This document shows, in pieces, positions 62,906 to 64,000 of a stretch of 64,000 nucleotides of DNA. Origin of the DNA: Oscillospiraceae bacterium (GTDB lineage: Bacteria; Bacillota; Clostridia; Oscillospirales; Oscillospiraceae); assembly GCA_902795045.1 (NCBI GenBank), contig CADBJU010000004.1:29045-93044 (forward strand), in the 5' to 3' direction. The translations under genes and the position numbers were made by a program. The notes beneath the pieces are model-generated. The model made no database searches and was not told the DNA's origin. It saw only the letters and a list, made by a program, of their open reading frames with translations. The stretch's first letter is position 1. Every line of letters starts with the position of its first letter.

Positions 62906-63469
62906 TCAGGGTGTGTCGGCCTGCGCTTCTCTTTGCGGATCGGAAAAAGCGCCGTAAAACGCGGACAGGGTCGGGCAGCTGTCATAGAAGCCCAGCGCTT
63001 CCAGGGTGATAACCGGCTGCTCCTTCACTTTGTACGATTTCCAGACCGTGCCGCTGTTCTCCCCGTCGGTATACTGCGTAATGACGGGAGAGGACGACGC
63101 AGCGTCGCCCTTCGTTTCCTTCCCGAACCGCCACCGGTACGCTTCCCCGTCGATATCATACAGAGTATAGACACCCAGTCGGTCCTGTTCCATTCTGAAC
63201 AGGGAAACGCTTTGGGTGGATTTCTTTCCATTGCTGTCATAATGAAAACGATGATAATCGCAGAGGACCGCAATGTCATGCTCGAAATCGAAGAACAGCG
63301 TATAATCGTGCGTGCTTGTCCATGCTTTTGGGCGGCGCCCCTCTTTTACGGCATAGCAGGTGAAATTGTAGTCGCCTTCAGCTTCCGCGCTCTCGGCGTG
63401 CACATGCCATGAAAGCGACAGAAGGATGGCGCACAATGCGAGTGCCGCCGTTAGGCGGAGAAATCTCAT
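62906..63469 (-). CDS. Secreted protein of unknown function
   Basis: 187 residues with a signal peptide (about 1-25, ending WHVHA-ES). The mature part is rich in Tyr and beta-strand blocks (YTLFFDFEHDIAVL, LGVYTLYDIDGEAYRW). No known motif. Its ATG overlaps the stop of the TfoX-N gene by four bases, so it is the second gene of a two-gene operon. It ends 20 bases from an inverted-repeat element that may terminate it. Confidence 0.65.
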   Translation of the reverse strand: MRFLRLTAALALCAILLSLSWHVHAESAEAEGDYNFTCYAVKEGRRPKAWTSTHDYTLFFDFEHDIAVLCDYHRFHYDSNGKKSTQSVSLFRMEQDRLGVYTLYDIDGEAYRWRFGKETKGDAASSSPVITQYTDGENSGTVWKSYKVKEQPVITLEALGFYDSCPTLSAFYGAFSDPQREAQADTP

Positions 63470-63828
63470 TTCATTCTCTCCCCTTTCTCAGGTTTTTCGG
63501 GCCGCGGTGCTTTTCCCTTCGGCGCAGGGAGATCGTCCGCGATAGCCTGTACCGTCCGGCACAGAAGCTCCCGGCGGTCCACGTCCGCCAGCAGCATTTC
63601 CTTTGCCCCCTCATAGGGCGGCTCCGTCGGCAGCTCAAGGCCCGCCTCACGCATCAGGCGCAGGGCCGATTTTGTGGGCTTGAGCAGCAGGCGGTCGTCG
63701 TAGATCCCGCCGACCACCTTTCCGTCACAGTAGAGGATGTATTCCCCCATCATCGCCCGCGTCCCGATCGTGTCCAGGTCCGCAAGCTGCTCACGCACGA
63801 AGTCCAGGTATTCCTTCGTTGAGGCCAT
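63466..63828 (-). CDS. TfoX/Sxy N-terminal domain protein
   Basis: 120 residues. The TfoX N-terminal fold: LDTIGTRAMMGEYILYCDGK and IYDDRLLLKPT, with a basic tail. In proteobacteria the domain is part of a competence regulator; the stand-alone form in firmicutes has no proven role. GGGGGAGGG ribosome site. Operon with the secreted protein downstream. Confidence 0.82.
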   Translation of the reverse strand: MASTKEYLDFVREQLADLDTIGTRAMMGEYILYCDGKVVGGIYDDRLLLKPTKSALRLMREAGLELPTEPPYEGAKEMLLADVDRRELLCRTVQAIADDLPAPKGKAPRPEKPEKGERMK

Positions 63829-63940
63829 CAGTGTCCCTCCCCCGCTTTGTTTGTGTAATCCGCCGACACGGCTTCACTATTGTTTATGTGGGTATCGGCT
63901 TTAGTCAGCAATATAGGCAGGATCAACACTTGTAGCGTAA

Positions 63941-64000
63941 AACTTGTACCGTAGGGGCCGATGTACCCTAAAGGGCAAACACCCTCATCGGCCCGAAACC
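63941..64000. repeat. Partial inverted repeat at the window edge
   Basis: GTAGGGGCCGATG at 63953 and CATCGGCCC at 63988 form an inverted pair; the element continues past the window. The preceding 110 bases contain no gene. Confidence 0.45.

Overview
The window reads as chromosome of a GC-rich, low-motility-marker, Gram-positive anaerobe of the Clostridia, most likely a gut Oscillospiraceae-type commensal. Support comes from lipoproteins with Pro-rich linkers, a CD1871A-type CXXC membrane protein beside a NapH-like ferredoxin, MsmX-type sugar ABC transporters, a YerC/Hsp33 cluster, an NfeD-SPFH pair and a secreted BspA-repeat protein. No rRNA, phage, plasmid or CRISPR locus is visible. Genus-level placement is inference.

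Layout. 1-9 kb: a membrane redox gene pair (CD1871A-like protein and 4Fe-4S/TlpA fusion whose two tandem thioredoxin domains are both broken at the same place), a secreted HAD phosphatase, a secreted unknown, a probable group II intron remnant, a diguanylate cyclase, and a MATE exporter behind an AraC regulator. 9-37 kb: a large pectin/hexuronate utilisation region. It holds a sugar isomerase-like protein, a pectinesterase, one set of ABC permeases and a binding protein with four small unexplained membrane proteins, two ATPases, GH28 and GH105 enzymes, an AraC regulator, and then kduI, kduD, an esterase, eda, two tandem KDG kinases, uxaC, uxaB, uxaA, a GltD-like flavoprotein and an FAH-family enzyme. 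The hydrolases lack signal peptides, so the picture is import of oligogalacturonides followed by cytoplasmic demethylation, hydrolysis and conversion through 2-keto-3-deoxygluconate and KDPG to pyruvate and glyceraldehyde-3-phosphate.

37-46 kb: two paralogous lipoproteins with an Ig-like domain and an extracytoplasmic zinc ribbon, a DUF805 protein, inverted-repeat elements, seven tRNA genes in three transcripts, an SGNH hydrolase, a 761-residue secreted caspase-like protein, and the hslO-methyltransferase-yerC operon. 46-56 kb: NfeD/SPFH, a eukaryote-type hexokinase, a small membrane exporter, a D-2-hydroxyacid dehydrogenase, three secreted or lipid-anchored proteins, a second TlpA protein, a DMT transporter remnant and a zinc-type alcohol dehydrogenase. 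56-64 kb: an MmeI-like restriction-modification fusion split by one frameshift in an A-run, fumarase and malic enzyme, structured intergenic elements, broken lpdA, a nested inverted-repeat element, a secreted unknown and a TfoX-N protein.

The observations most worth a second look are the same-site deletions in the tandem TlpA domains, the four membrane proteins inside the pectin ABC operon, the Ig/zinc-ribbon lipoprotein pair, the secreted caspase-like protein, the frameshifted MmeI-like enzyme with an AT-rich specificity region, and several families of palindromic intergenic elements. I did not find a clear-cut new defence or signalling system.
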